From positions 1 to 8,353 of the forward strand of contig JAKAAV010000074.1 of NCBI GenBank assembly GCA_021802185.1: a stretch of 8,353 bases of DNA, in the 5' to 3' direction. Under the pieces are notes generated by a model. The model did no database searches, was not told the DNA's origin, and saw only the letters and a program-made list of their open reading frames with translations. Both the position numbers and the translations under genes were made by a program. Below, piece after piece: positions 1-6,535 of the stretch (position 1 is the stretch's first letter; each line of letters begins with the position of its first letter). The stretch comes from Chloroflexota bacterium (GTDB taxonomy: Bacteria > Chloroflexota > Limnocylindria > Limnocylindrales > CSP1-4).

Positions 1-457
1 CATGAGCCGGTTCGTGCCGCACCTGTCCGAGCTGCAGCCCGAGATGTTCTGCGAGGTCAGCCCGGAACTCGCCGCGCTCCGCGCCCTCGAGCACGGCGGG
101 TGGGCGACGATCGTGACGTCGCGGAGTGCGATCGAGGCGCGAGTCCTCGTCACGGAGCGCATCCGGCCGCTCGACGTGCAGGGGAAGACCGTCCACCAGG
201 TCGGCCTGCCGTATCACTGGGGACGCAACGGGATCGTGACCGGCGACTCGGCAAACGACGTGGTTCCGCTGGCACTCGACCCGAACGTCCACATCGAGGA
301 GGTCAAGGCCGCGAGCTGCGACATTCGGCCGGGAAGGAGGCCGCGCGGACCGGCACTCCGCCGGCTCGTCGAGAGCTACCCGCGGATCACGCGCGACGGA
401 GACGTCACGCAGGCGCCGCAGGAGCATGCGCCCGGACCACGGTCGGAGGGCCGATGA
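1..457 (+). CDS. fdnG: Formate dehydrogenase alpha subunit, C-terminal part (5' truncated by window edge)
   Basis: This is the last ~151 codons of the catalytic subunit of a formate dehydrogenase of the molybdenum/tungsten bis-MGD type, which oxidises formate to CO2. What remains is the C-terminal molybdopterin-dinucleotide-binding domain. Counting from the Met at position 2, it opens MSRFVPHLSELQPEMF, has the beta-barrel segment with VTERIRPL (about residues 50-57), and then the family signature HQVGLPYHWG (65-74), TGDSAND (80-86) and DPNVHIEEVKA (93-103), closely following FdnG. The Met at position 2 is internal, and the reading frame enters from outside the window. The selenocysteine or cysteine ligand, the N-terminal [4Fe-4S] site and any Tat signal are not visible. 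After CDIRPGRR the protein runs about 38 residues further as an Arg/Pro-rich tail, longer than I recall for E. coli FdnG. Its TGA overlaps the next start (ATGA). The family is sure; the exact subclass (FDH-N/FDH-O or another periplasmic FDH) is inferred from the beta subunit. Confidence 0.9.
   Translation, partial: MSRFVPHLSELQPEMFCEVSPELAALRALEHGGWATIVTSRSAIEARVLVTERIRPLDVQGKTVHQVGLPYHWGRNGIVTGDSANDVVPLALDPNVHIEEVKAASCDIRPGRRPRGPALRRLVESYPRITRDGDVTQAPQEHAPGPRSEGR
445..450 (+). promoter_or_regulatory. Ribosome binding site of the FDH beta subunit
   Basis: GGAGGG lies inside the last codons of the alpha-subunit gene. It is 3 nt from ATG 454 and 6 nt from ATG 457. The spacing favours 457, while the ATGA overlap includes 454, so the two starts differ by one Met and cannot be separated by sequence alone. 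Confidence 0.7.
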
Positions 458-1452
458 TGCGACGTCCACTGCCCGTCGTCGAACGGCCCGGCGCCTGGCC
501 TGCCAGCTACGGCGACGAGGCGAGACCGCGCCTCGGCTTCTTCACCGACACCACGCTCTGTATCGGGTGCAAGGCGTGCGAGGTCGCGTGCAAGGAGTGG
601 AACGACGTCCCGGCCGACGGCTACGTGTGGACGGGCAATTCGTACGACAACACCGGCGGCCTGAGCGCGAACACGTGGCGGCACGTGGCGTTCATCGAGC
701 AGGACCGGCCGCTCCACGTCGAGCCGCCGAAGGCACGCCTGCGCGAGGCCGAGATGCGCGACGGCGCGGCGGGACCCGACGCGGCTCCCCTTCGCGACCG
801 GCCGTCCGGCGGTGCGCCGCGCGGCGACGGGTACCCGCCGCCCGACGCCCCACGCGGCGACGGTGGCGAGGGCATGCGCTGGCTCATGTCGTCGGACGTG
901 TGCAAGCACTGCACGGACGCGGCCTGCCTCGACGTGTGCCCGACCGGGGCGCTGTTCCGGACCGAGTTCGGGACCGTCGTCGTCCAGCAGGACGTGTGCA
1001 ACGGCTGCGGCTACTGCGTGGTGGCGTGCCCGTTCGGCGTGATCGGGCGGCGCGAGATCGCCGGGTCGAAGGGCGTCGGGATGGCCCAGAAGTGCACGCT
1101 CTGCTACGACCGGACGAAAGACGGCCTCGAGCCGGCCTGCGCGAAGGCCTGCCCGACCGAATCGATCCAGTTCGGCCAGCTGGACGAGCTCCGCGAGCGG
1201 GCGTCGCGACGGCTCGAGCAGGTCGTCGCGCGAGGGTTCGATGGCGCGCGCCTGTACGGCGCGAATCCGGACGACGGCGTCGGCGGGTTCGGCGCGTTCT
1301 TCCTGCTGCTCGACGAGCCCGAGGTCTACGGCCTGCCGCCCGACCCGGTGGCGACGACGCGCGACCTCCCGTCGATCTACGGGTGGATGGCGCTCGCGGC
1401 CGGGACCCTCGGCGCACTCGTCGGCCTGTCGTTCCTGGGCGGCCGCCGATGA
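454..1452 (+). CDS. fdnH: Formate dehydrogenase iron-sulfur (beta) subunit, FdnH-like with C-terminal membrane anchor
   Basis: This is the electron-transfer subunit that carries electrons from the alpha subunit to the membrane subunit. Sixteen cysteines form four ferredoxin motifs, enough for four [4Fe-4S] clusters: C36/39/42/46 (CIGCKACEVAC), C150/153/158/162 (CKHCTDAACLDVCP), C182/185/188/192 (CNGCGYCVVACP) and C214/217/229/233 (CTLC with CAKACP). A single hydrophobic helix at about 311-328 (GWMALAAGTLGALVGLSF), followed by GGRR, matches the C-terminal anchor of FdnH/FdoH. The protein is 332 residues from ATG 454, or 331 from ATG 457. The oddity is a ~50-residue Gly/Pro/Arg/Asp-rich insertion (about 89-140) before the second motif, containing APRGDG twice. 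It overlaps the upstream gene by ATGA, and its TGA overlaps the next ATG the same way. The role is well supported; substrate specificity depends on the alpha subunit. Confidence 0.93.
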   Translation: MMRRPLPVVERPGAWPASYGDEARPRLGFFTDTTLCIGCKACEVACKEWNDVPADGYVWTGNSYDNTGGLSANTWRHVAFIEQDRPLHVEPPKARLREAEMRDGAAGPDAAPLRDRPSGGAPRGDGYPPPDAPRGDGGEGMRWLMSSDVCKHCTDAACLDVCPTGALFRTEFGTVVVQQDVCNGCGYCVVACPFGVIGRREIAGSKGVGMAQKCTLCYDRTKDGLEPACAKACPTESIQFGQLDELRERASRRLEQVVARGFDGARLYGANPDDGVGGFGAFFLLLDEPEVYGLPPDPVATTRDLPSIYGWMALAAGTLGALVGLSFLGGRR

Positions 1453-2441
1453 CCCGCTTCGACTCGATCGGTCGTGACCGCCGGTCCCGCGGATCGAACC
1501 CGGCGCCCGACTCCTATTACGGTCACCCGATCGTCAAGGAGCCCGTCTGGGAGCTCGACATCCCCATCTACTTCTTCTTCGGTGGACTCGCGGGCGCGTC
1601 GGCTGCGCTCGCCCTGGGCGCGCGGCTCACCGGCAACGCGCGCCTCGCACGCAACGCGACGTTCGCCGGGATGGTCGGCGTCGTCGCCAGCCCGCCGCTC
1701 CTCATCCGCGACCTCGGCAAGCCGGCGCGCTTCGCGGCGATGCTGCGGGTGATCAAGGTGACCTCGCCGATGAACGTCGGCACGTGGCTGCTGAATGCAA
1801 CGGGCGGCGGGCTCAGCGTCGCCGCTGGCTGTGAGCTGCTCGGGATCCTGCCGCGCCTCCGCGACCTCGCCACGACGGGATCCGGGCTCTTCGGGCTGCC
1901 GTTCGCGACGTACACCGCTGCGCTCGTCGCCGACACGGCCATCCCGGCGTGGCACGAGGCGCGGCGCGAGCTCCCGTTCGTGTTCATCGGCGGGGCGGCA
2001 TCGGCGGCCGGAGGCGCCGCCGCGATCATCACGCCGCCGTCGGACGCCGGCGCCGCGCGTCGGTTCGCGATCGCCGGCGCACTCGTCGAGCTCGGAGCCG
2101 GCTTCGTCATGGAGCACCGCCTCGGGCTCCTCGGGGAGCCGTACAGCCAGGGACGCGCCGGCCGCCTCACCCGTTTGTCCCGCGTCACGGCGGGCGCGGG
2201 CGCAGCGGTGATGGCCCTGGCCGGCCGGCGCCGGATCGCTGCCACCGCGGCAGGCTCTCTGCTGCTCGCCGGCGCGCTCCTCGAGCGGCTCGCGGTCTTC
2301 GAGGCGGGGCGACAGTCGGCGCGCGACCCGCGATACGTGGTGGATGCGCAGCGACGGCGGGTCGCGGCGGGCACGTCGCGGGCCGCGTCCACGTTCGCCG
2401 GCCTGCCCGACGAGCGGGAGGCGCTCCCGGCCGCGAGCTGA
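1449..2441 (+). CDS. nrfD: NrfD/PsrC-family membrane subunit of the formate dehydrogenase complex
   Basis: This is an integral membrane protein of 330 residues expected to pass electrons from the iron-sulfur subunit to the quinone pool. About eight hydrophobic helices are visible, near residues 38-58, 70-86, 109-134, 146-166, 175-196, 205-222, 244-258 and 262-285. The loop LLIRDLGKPARF (84-95) followed by TSPMNVGTW (105-113) is the characteristic NrfD/PsrC motif. The N-terminus carries HPIVKEPVWELDIPIYFF, also typical of NrfD proteins paired with formate dehydrogenases. The C-terminal ~45 residues are hydrophilic. Histidine-ligand helices of the FdnI cytochrome b type are not recognisable, so heme is not expected. 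The start overlaps the preceding stop (ATGA at 1449-1452) with no clear Shine-Dalgarno, implying translational coupling. It is the last gene of the operon. The family call is firm; quinone as partner is inferred from the family. Confidence 0.92.
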   Translation: MTRFDSIGRDRRSRGSNPAPDSYYGHPIVKEPVWELDIPIYFFFGGLAGASAALALGARLTGNARLARNATFAGMVGVVASPPLLIRDLGKPARFAAMLRVIKVTSPMNVGTWLLNATGGGLSVAAGCELLGILPRLRDLATTGSGLFGLPFATYTAALVADTAIPAWHEARRELPFVFIGGAASAAGGAAAIITPPSDAGAARRFAIAGALVELGAGFVMEHRLGLLGEPYSQGRAGRLTRLSRVTAGAGAAVMALAGRRRIAATAAGSLLLAGALLERLAVFEAGRQSARDPRYVVDAQRRRVAAGTSRAASTFAGLPDEREALPAAS

Positions 2442-2487
2442 TCGCCGGGCACGACGACCGTCCGTCGCGGCTGCAACGCGGCGGCGC

Positions 2488-2493
2488 TAGAGT
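2488..2493 (+). promoter_or_regulatory. Candidate -10 element upstream of the acyl-CoA synthetase
   Basis: TAGAGT, in the context GCTAGAGTGTC, is one of the few A/T-containing hexamers in the 151-base spacer and resembles a sigma-70-type -10 box. No convincing -35 box lies 16-18 bases upstream; CTGCAA at 2471-2476 is too close. Transcription starting near 2500 would give a leader of about 90 nt. This is a weak call from sequence alone. Confidence 0.3.
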
Positions 2494-2522
2494 GTCGGTC
2501 CGCGACGGGGCCTCGGGCGCCC

Positions 2523-2553
2523 ACGCAGACGGCGGTGCACGCGCAGACGGCGG
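2523..2553 (+). repeat. 12-bp direct repeat in the acyl-CoA synthetase leader
   Basis: CGCAGACGGCGG occurs exactly at 2524-2535 and again at 2542-2553, an 18-bp period. The pair lies between the candidate -10 box and the ribosome binding site, where a repressor or an RNA-level control could act. No regulator is recognisable nearby, and the repeat may be chance in GC-rich DNA. Confidence 0.5.
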
Positions 2554-2581
2554 GCCCGGGCGATCCGCGGCAGCACCGGCT

Positions 2582-2591
2582 GGAGGTGATC
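2582..2591 (+). promoter_or_regulatory. Extended Shine-Dalgarno of the acyl-CoA synthetase
   Basis: GGAGGTGATC matches ten consecutive bases of the complement of the conserved 16S rRNA 3' end. The GGAGG core is 6 nt from ATG 2593. This fixes the start codon and suggests strong translation initiation. Confidence 0.9.
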
Positions 2592-2592
2592 G

Positions 2593-4590
2593 ATGGCCAG
2601 CCCCGCGTCCTCCCCCGCCCCGGTGTTCGGCCGCGACGTGCCCGATGCGGCGTGGCGTCCCGCTCCCGAACTGCTGCACGAGAGCCGCGCCGCCCGGCTC
2701 CTCCGCGCGCTCGGCGAGCCCGACCTCGAGCACTGCCAGGCCCGCGCGGTTGCCGATCCGGCCTGGTTCTGGGGAAGGGCCGTCGACGACCTCGGCCTGG
2801 CCTGGCAGCGGAGGCCACGCCACACCGTCGATGTCCGCGATGGAATCGAGTGGGCGCGCTGGTGGGTGGGAGGTGCGTTCAACCACGCCCAGGCCTCGGT
2901 CGATCCGTGGGCCGAAACGGACCCGGACGGCGAGGCGCTCGCCTGGGAGGGCGAGGACGGCGCGGTACGCCGCCTCACGCGCCGGGAGCTGCGCGACGAG
3001 GTCGACCGCGCGGCGGCGATGCTGGCGCGCAACGGCGTCGGCGAGGGGACGCGCGTCGCCATCTTCCTGCCGATGCTGCCGGAGACCGTCGTCGCGGTCC
3101 TCGCGCTGGGAAGGCTCCGCGCGGTGTTCACGCCGATCTTCTCCGGCTACGCCGCGCCCGCGGTCGCCACGCGGCTGAACGCGTTCCGGGCGACGCACCT
3201 CATCACCGCGGACGGGTTCCTGCGCCGGGGTCAGGTCGTGCCGATGAAGGACGTGGCCGAGGCCGCGCTGGAGCAGGCGCCGTCGGTCGAGCGCGTGATC
3301 GTCGTCCGCCGCCTGGTGGGGCGGCGGAGCGCCGTGCCGTGGCACGCGCTCCGCGACGCGTGGTGGGACGAGGAACTTGCCAGCGAGGGGCTCGCGCCGC
3401 TGCGGGACACGGCCGAGACGGACCCCGAGACGCCGTACATGGTCATCTACACGTCGGGCACGACCGGCGTCCCGAAGGGCACGCTGCACGTCCACGGCGG
3501 GTTCCCGATCAAGGCGGCCGAGGACCTCGCGCACACGTTCGACCTGCGCCGCAACGACGCGCTGTTCTGGTTCACCGACCTCGGCTGGATGATGGGCCCG
3601 TGGGCGATCAGCGGGGCCCTGCTGCTCGGCGCACGGCTCGTGCTGTACGCGGGGGCGCCCGACTGGCCCGGACCGGACCGGCTCTGGGCCGTCGCCGAGC
3701 GCCACCGAACCAGCCACCTCGGCGTCAGCCCGACGCTCATCCGTGCGCTGCTCGTGCACGGCGAGGAGCCGGTACGGGCGCACGACCTCTCGAGCCTGCG
3801 CGTGCTGGGCTCGACCGGCGAGCCGTGGAACCCGGAGCCGTGGTGGTGGTACTTCCGCGTCGTCGGCCGGGGCCGCCTGCCCATCGTCAACTACTCCGGC
3901 GGCACGGAGATCAGCGGCGGGATCCTGGGCTGCACGCTGCTGCGGCCGATCCGGCCGGCGTCGTTCAACGGACCGTGCCTGGGGATGGCGGCCGATGTGG
4001 TCGATCCCTCCGGCGCGCCGGTGCGCGGGTCGGTCGGCGAGCTCGTCCTGCGCGCACCGTGGCCCGGGATGACACGCGGGTTCTGGGGCGGCGACCGCGA
4101 GCGGTACCTCGACACGTACTGGCGTCGGATGCCGGGGACGTGGGTTCACGGCGACTGGGCGCAGATCGACACGGACGGCTACTGGTACCTGCTCGGTCGA
4201 TCGGACGACACGCTGAAGGTGGCCGGCAAGCGGGTGGGCCCGGCCGAGGTCGAGACGGCGGCGTGCGCGCATCCCGCGGTGGTCGAGGCGGCCGCGATCG
4301 GCGTGCCGGACGAGCTCAAGGGCGAATCCGTCGTCGTCCTGGTCGTGCTGCGCCCGGGCGTGGCGTCCGGCCCGGACGTGACGCGCGAGATCGCGGACCG
4401 GATCGTGTCGGAGCTCGGGAAGCCGCTCCGGCCCGCGGCGGTCGTCGCGGTCCCGGAACTCCCGCGCACGCGCAGCGGCAAGATCATGCGTCGCGTCGCC
4501 CGCGCCGCATACCTTGGCACCGATGCCGGCGATCTCTCCTCGCTCGAGAACGCGCCGGCCGTCGACGCGATCCGGGCCGCGAGAGGCTGA
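2593..4590 (+). CDS. Acs-type AMP-forming acyl-CoA synthetase (substrate probably not acetate)
   Basis: This enzyme of 665 residues is predicted to activate a carboxylic acid with ATP and CoA via an acyl-adenylate. The N-terminal ~120 residues resemble the ACAS_N domain of acetyl-CoA synthetases (FWGRAVDDLGLAW, WWVGGAFNHAQASVDPWA). The adenylation core has the phosphate-binding loop YTSGTTGVPKG at 286-296. Next come NYSGGTEISGG (433-443), the hinge region GRSDDTLKVAGKRVGP (535-550) and the C-terminal RTRSGKIMRR with the catalytic, acetylation-prone lysine at K630. All motifs are intact. In acetyl-CoA synthetase the segment before TE reads WWQTE, and its second Trp walls the acyl pocket; here that position is G436. 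SGGT is also seen in acetoacetyl-CoA synthetases. A propionyl, branched, medium-chain or keto acid is therefore more likely than acetate. It lies 151 bases after the FDH operon and is followed after 39 bases by the membrane-anchored gene. The family is certain; the substrate is unknown. Confidence 0.92.
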   Translation: MASPASSPAPVFGRDVPDAAWRPAPELLHESRAARLLRALGEPDLEHCQARAVADPAWFWGRAVDDLGLAWQRRPRHTVDVRDGIEWARWWVGGAFNHAQASVDPWAETDPDGEALAWEGEDGAVRRLTRRELRDEVDRAAAMLARNGVGEGTRVAIFLPMLPETVVAVLALGRLRAVFTPIFSGYAAPAVATRLNAFRATHLITADGFLRRGQVVPMKDVAEAALEQAPSVERVIVVRRLVGRRSAVPWHALRDAWWDEELASEGLAPLRDTAETDPETPYMVIYTSGTTGVPKGTLHVHGGFPIKAAEDLAHTFDLRRNDALFWFTDLGWMMGPWAISGALLLGARLVLYAGAPDWPGPDRLWAVAERHRTSHLGVSPTLIRALLVHGEEPVRAHDLSSLRVLGSTGEPWNPEPWWWYFRVVGRGRLPIVNYSGGTEISGGILGCTLLRPIRPASFNGPCLGMAADVVDPSGAPVRGSVGELVLRAPWPGMTRGFWGGDRERYLDTYWRRMPGTWVHGDWAQIDTDGYWYLLGRSDDTLKVAGKRVGPAEVETAACAHPAVVEAAAIGVPDELKGESVVVLVVLRPGVASGPDVTREIADRIVSELGKPLRPAAVVAVPELPRTRSGKIMRRVARAAYLGTDAGDLSSLENAPAVDAIRAARG

Positions 4591-4613
4591 CGCGGGAGAC
4601 CGCCTCGTACCGC

Positions 4614-4620
4614 GGAGGAG
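4614..4620 (+). promoter_or_regulatory. Ribosome binding site of the 214-residue anchored protein
   Basis: GGAGGAG is 9 nt from ATG 4630. It supports this start in the short 39-base gap after the synthetase and independent initiation on a shared transcript. Confidence 0.75.
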
Positions 4621-4629
4621 CGCGTCGAG

Positions 4630-5274
4630 ATGGACAACGCATCGGCGATCGTCGTCGCGCTCGCGATCCTGCTCGTCGGCGGATACGCGGTCGGCGCCGT
4701 GATCAACGCGCGCCGGATGGGGTCGCTGATCGCCGGACTTCGCGACGCGCTGGCCGGGCCGGTCGGCGCTCCGACGGTGCGGCGCCTCCGCCGGACGATC
4801 GTGCGCCTCGAGGCCGACCGGCCCGTGCGGGGGACCGGGCCGGTCGTTGCGACGGTGCTGATGGCGCCGCGGGAGGCGGTCCTGGTCTGGGCGCTGTGGG
4901 CCCTGCGTGGACGCGGCGATCTGCTCGACGTCAAGGCGCACCTCGACGCGGTCCCGTCCGGAGCCGGCCTCGTCGCCGACCCACGCCACCGGATCGGCCA
5001 CGCGGCGATCGACGCCGGTCTCGCGGCGGGCGGGACGCGCGGCGGCCTGCCCGGCACGCGACTCGCGACGGTGACGTACGACCAGCCGGGGGCGACGGCC
5101 ATGGCGCGGATGGCGCGCGTCGCGGAGGGCGTCGGCGACATCGTGCTCGTCGAGCTCCGCGCGGCCCAGCCACGGCTCACGGTGCTGGTCTCGCTCCACG
5201 GAGCGCCACGGTCGCTGTCCGGGCTGCGGAGCGCGCTGCAGCACGTTGTCGACGCGGCGAGCGCGGACGAGTAG
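4630..5274 (+). CDS. Membrane-anchored protein of unknown function
   Basis: I do not recognise this 214-residue protein. One N-terminal hydrophobic helix (about 5-26, SAIVVALAILLVGGYAVGAV) is followed by NARR, so by the positive-inside rule the rest should face the cytoplasm. It is a membrane anchor rather than a cleaved signal peptide, as there is no AXA site. The soluble part has a basic stretch (about 51-67) and a block of alternating hydrophobic residues (PVVATVLMAPREAVLVW, 71-87) leading into LRGRGDLLDVKAHLD (92-106), which looks like a structured alpha/beta core. Later come DPRHRIGHAAID (118-129) and a C-terminal hydrophobic segment LTVLVSLHG. No cysteine motif, nucleotide-binding loop or catalytic signature is visible. 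The reading frame has a strong GC third-position bias and a good ribosome binding site, so it is a real gene. It is probably co-transcribed with the acyl-CoA synthetase 39 bases upstream. A functional link is only inferred. Confidence 0.75.
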   Translation: MDNASAIVVALAILLVGGYAVGAVINARRMGSLIAGLRDALAGPVGAPTVRRLRRTIVRLEADRPVRGTGPVVATVLMAPREAVLVWALWALRGRGDLLDVKAHLDAVPSGAGLVADPRHRIGHAAIDAGLAAGGTRGGLPGTRLATVTYDQPGATAMARMARVAEGVGDIVLVELRAAQPRLTVLVSLHGAPRSLSGLRSALQHVVDAASADE

Positions 5275-5464
5275 TCGTTCGCCGCGTGGGAGCCAGCGGC
5301 CGCCGGCCCGCGCGGAGGTCATGCGCGCATCGCCGACCGAGCGAGCCGGAGGACGTGGCGCCGCTTGGGTGCCGCCGGGGCGCCACGGGCTGTCGGACGC
5401 GCGGAGGATCGCTTCGGCGCACACTCGTGCCGTCGAAGTGGGCGTGGTGCGCCCGGGAGCGCGC

Positions 5465-5470
5465 GGAGGA
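5465..5470 (+). promoter_or_regulatory. Ribosome binding site deciding the aldo/keto reductase start
   Basis: GGAGGA is 6 nt from ATG 5477. It selects this start over an in-frame open stretch that extends upstream to 5246 and encodes only low-complexity, Arg-rich sequence. Confidence 0.8.
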
Positions 5471-5476
5471 AGCGGG

Positions 5477-6448
5477 ATGCGTGAGCGCCGGTTCGGTCGG
5501 GTCGGCTGGGAGGTCTCGGAGCTCGGCTACGGCATGTGGGGCATGGGCGGCTGGACGGGCTCGGACGACGAGCGGTCGCGGGCATCTCTCCAGACCGCCG
5601 TCGATCGCGGCGTCAACTTCTTCGACACGGCCTGGGCGTACGGCGATGGACACAGCGAACGGCTGCTCGGCGAGCTGCTCCGCGCGAACCCGGATCGGCG
5701 GCTGTACGTGGCCACGAAGGTGCCTCCGAAGAACCGGCAGTGGCCGTCGCGCCGGGGCGAGCCGCTCGAGGATGCGTTCCCGCCTGACCACGTCCGCGAA
5801 TACGCCGAGCGAAGCCTGGCCAATCTCGGCGTCGAGGCGATCGACCTGTTGCAGTTCCACGTCTGGGAGGACGACTGGGCGAGCGACGAGCGCTGGCAGC
5901 GGGTGGTCGACGACCTGCGCCGCCAGGGGCTGGTGCGAGCGGTCGGAATCAGCCTGAACCGTTGGGAGCCGTGGAACGGCGTCCGGACCGTTCGGACCGG
6001 GCTCATCGACGCCGTCCAGGTGATCTACAACGTCTTCGACCAGGCGCCCGAGGACGAGCTGTTCCCGGCCTGCCGCGAACTGGACGTGGCGGTGATCGCG
6101 CGGGTCCCGTTCGACGAGGGGACCCTCACCGGGACGCTCACGCTCGACTCGCACTGGCCCGAGGGTGACTGGCGCAACACGTACTTCGTGCCCGAGAACC
6201 TGCGCCAGAGCGTCGAGCACGCCGAGGCGCTGCGACCGTTGGTGCCAGGAAGCATGTCGATGGCCGAGATGGCGCTCCGGTTCATCCTCTCGAACGAGGA
6301 CGTCGCGAGCGTCATCCCGGGGATGCGGAGCCCGGAACGTGTCGCGCAGAACGTCGCGGCGGCGGAACACGGCTCGCTCTCGGCCGACCTCGTCGAACGC
6401 CTCCGGGCACACCGGTGGGACCGCACCCCGACGGACTGGTCGCAGTAG
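5477..6448 (+). CDS. Aldo/keto reductase
   Basis: This is a 323-residue NAD(P)H-dependent oxidoreductase of the aldo/keto reductase superfamily (TIM barrel), reducing an aldehyde or ketone or acting in reverse on an alcohol or sugar. It opens with the usual beta-hairpin MRERRFGRVGWEVSELGYG. The catalytic tetrad is complete: D50 and Y55 in FFDTAWAYG, K81 in VATKV and H128 in LLQFHVW. The C-terminal cofactor segment has ASVIPGMRSPERVAQN, matching the phosphate-binding region of NADPH-using members. Its length is typical. It resembles the bacterial branch annotated as general AKRs or sugar dehydrogenase-like enzymes, so the substrate cannot be told. It follows a 202-base spacer in which I see no clear promoter, and precedes a 281-base repeat-bearing spacer. 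The two downstream genes encode small ferredoxin-like-fold proteins, one an LsrG homologue, so a role in sugar or carbonyl metabolism is a reasonable inference. Confidence 0.93.
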   Translation: MRERRFGRVGWEVSELGYGMWGMGGWTGSDDERSRASLQTAVDRGVNFFDTAWAYGDGHSERLLGELLRANPDRRLYVATKVPPKNRQWPSRRGEPLEDAFPPDHVREYAERSLANLGVEAIDLLQFHVWEDDWASDERWQRVVDDLRRQGLVRAVGISLNRWEPWNGVRTVRTGLIDAVQVIYNVFDQAPEDELFPACRELDVAVIARVPFDEGTLTGTLTLDSHWPEGDWRNTYFVPENLRQSVEHAEALRPLVPGSMSMAEMALRFILSNEDVASVIPGMRSPERVAQNVAAAEHGSLSADLVERLRAHRWDRTPTDWSQ

Positions 6449-6470
6449 GTCCGATGGGCGTCTGCGGACC
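6448..6470 (+). terminator. Weak hairpin at the end of the aldo/keto reductase gene
   Basis: GGTCCG (6448-6453) can pair with CGGACC (6465-6470), a 6-bp stem with an 11-nt loop overlapping the last base of the stop codon. No T-tract follows. It may be a terminator or chance. Confidence 0.25.
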
Positions 6471-6535
6471 GCGTGGTACGGTCGCGGGGGCTGGCCGAGG
6501 GCGGTCGCGGTGCCGTCGAGGACGATCACCGGGGC

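Noticed and set aside
718..873. Frameshift suspected in the Fe-S subunit because of the odd Gly/Pro/Arg stretch
   Set aside because: The same frame carries intact cysteine motifs before and after the stretch, so it is an in-frame insertion, not a frameshift.
2185..5424. Very long open frame on the minus strand (over 1000 codons) opposite the synthetase and the anchored protein
   Set aside because: It is antisense to two well-supported genes, extremely Arg/Pro/Ala-rich, has no recognisable motif, and is the expected mirror of GC third-position bias.
5275..5476. 202-base spacer before the aldo/keto reductase examined for a promoter or RNA gene
   Set aside because: No -10/-35 pair, tRNA-like fold or strong hairpin stood out; only the ribosome binding site at its end is convincing.
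2535..5957. Long plus-strand open frame of over 1100 codons crossing three genes in another phase
   Set aside because: It crosses real gene boundaries, has Arg/Gly-rich low-complexity content and no motifs; the correct frame contains intact enzyme signatures.
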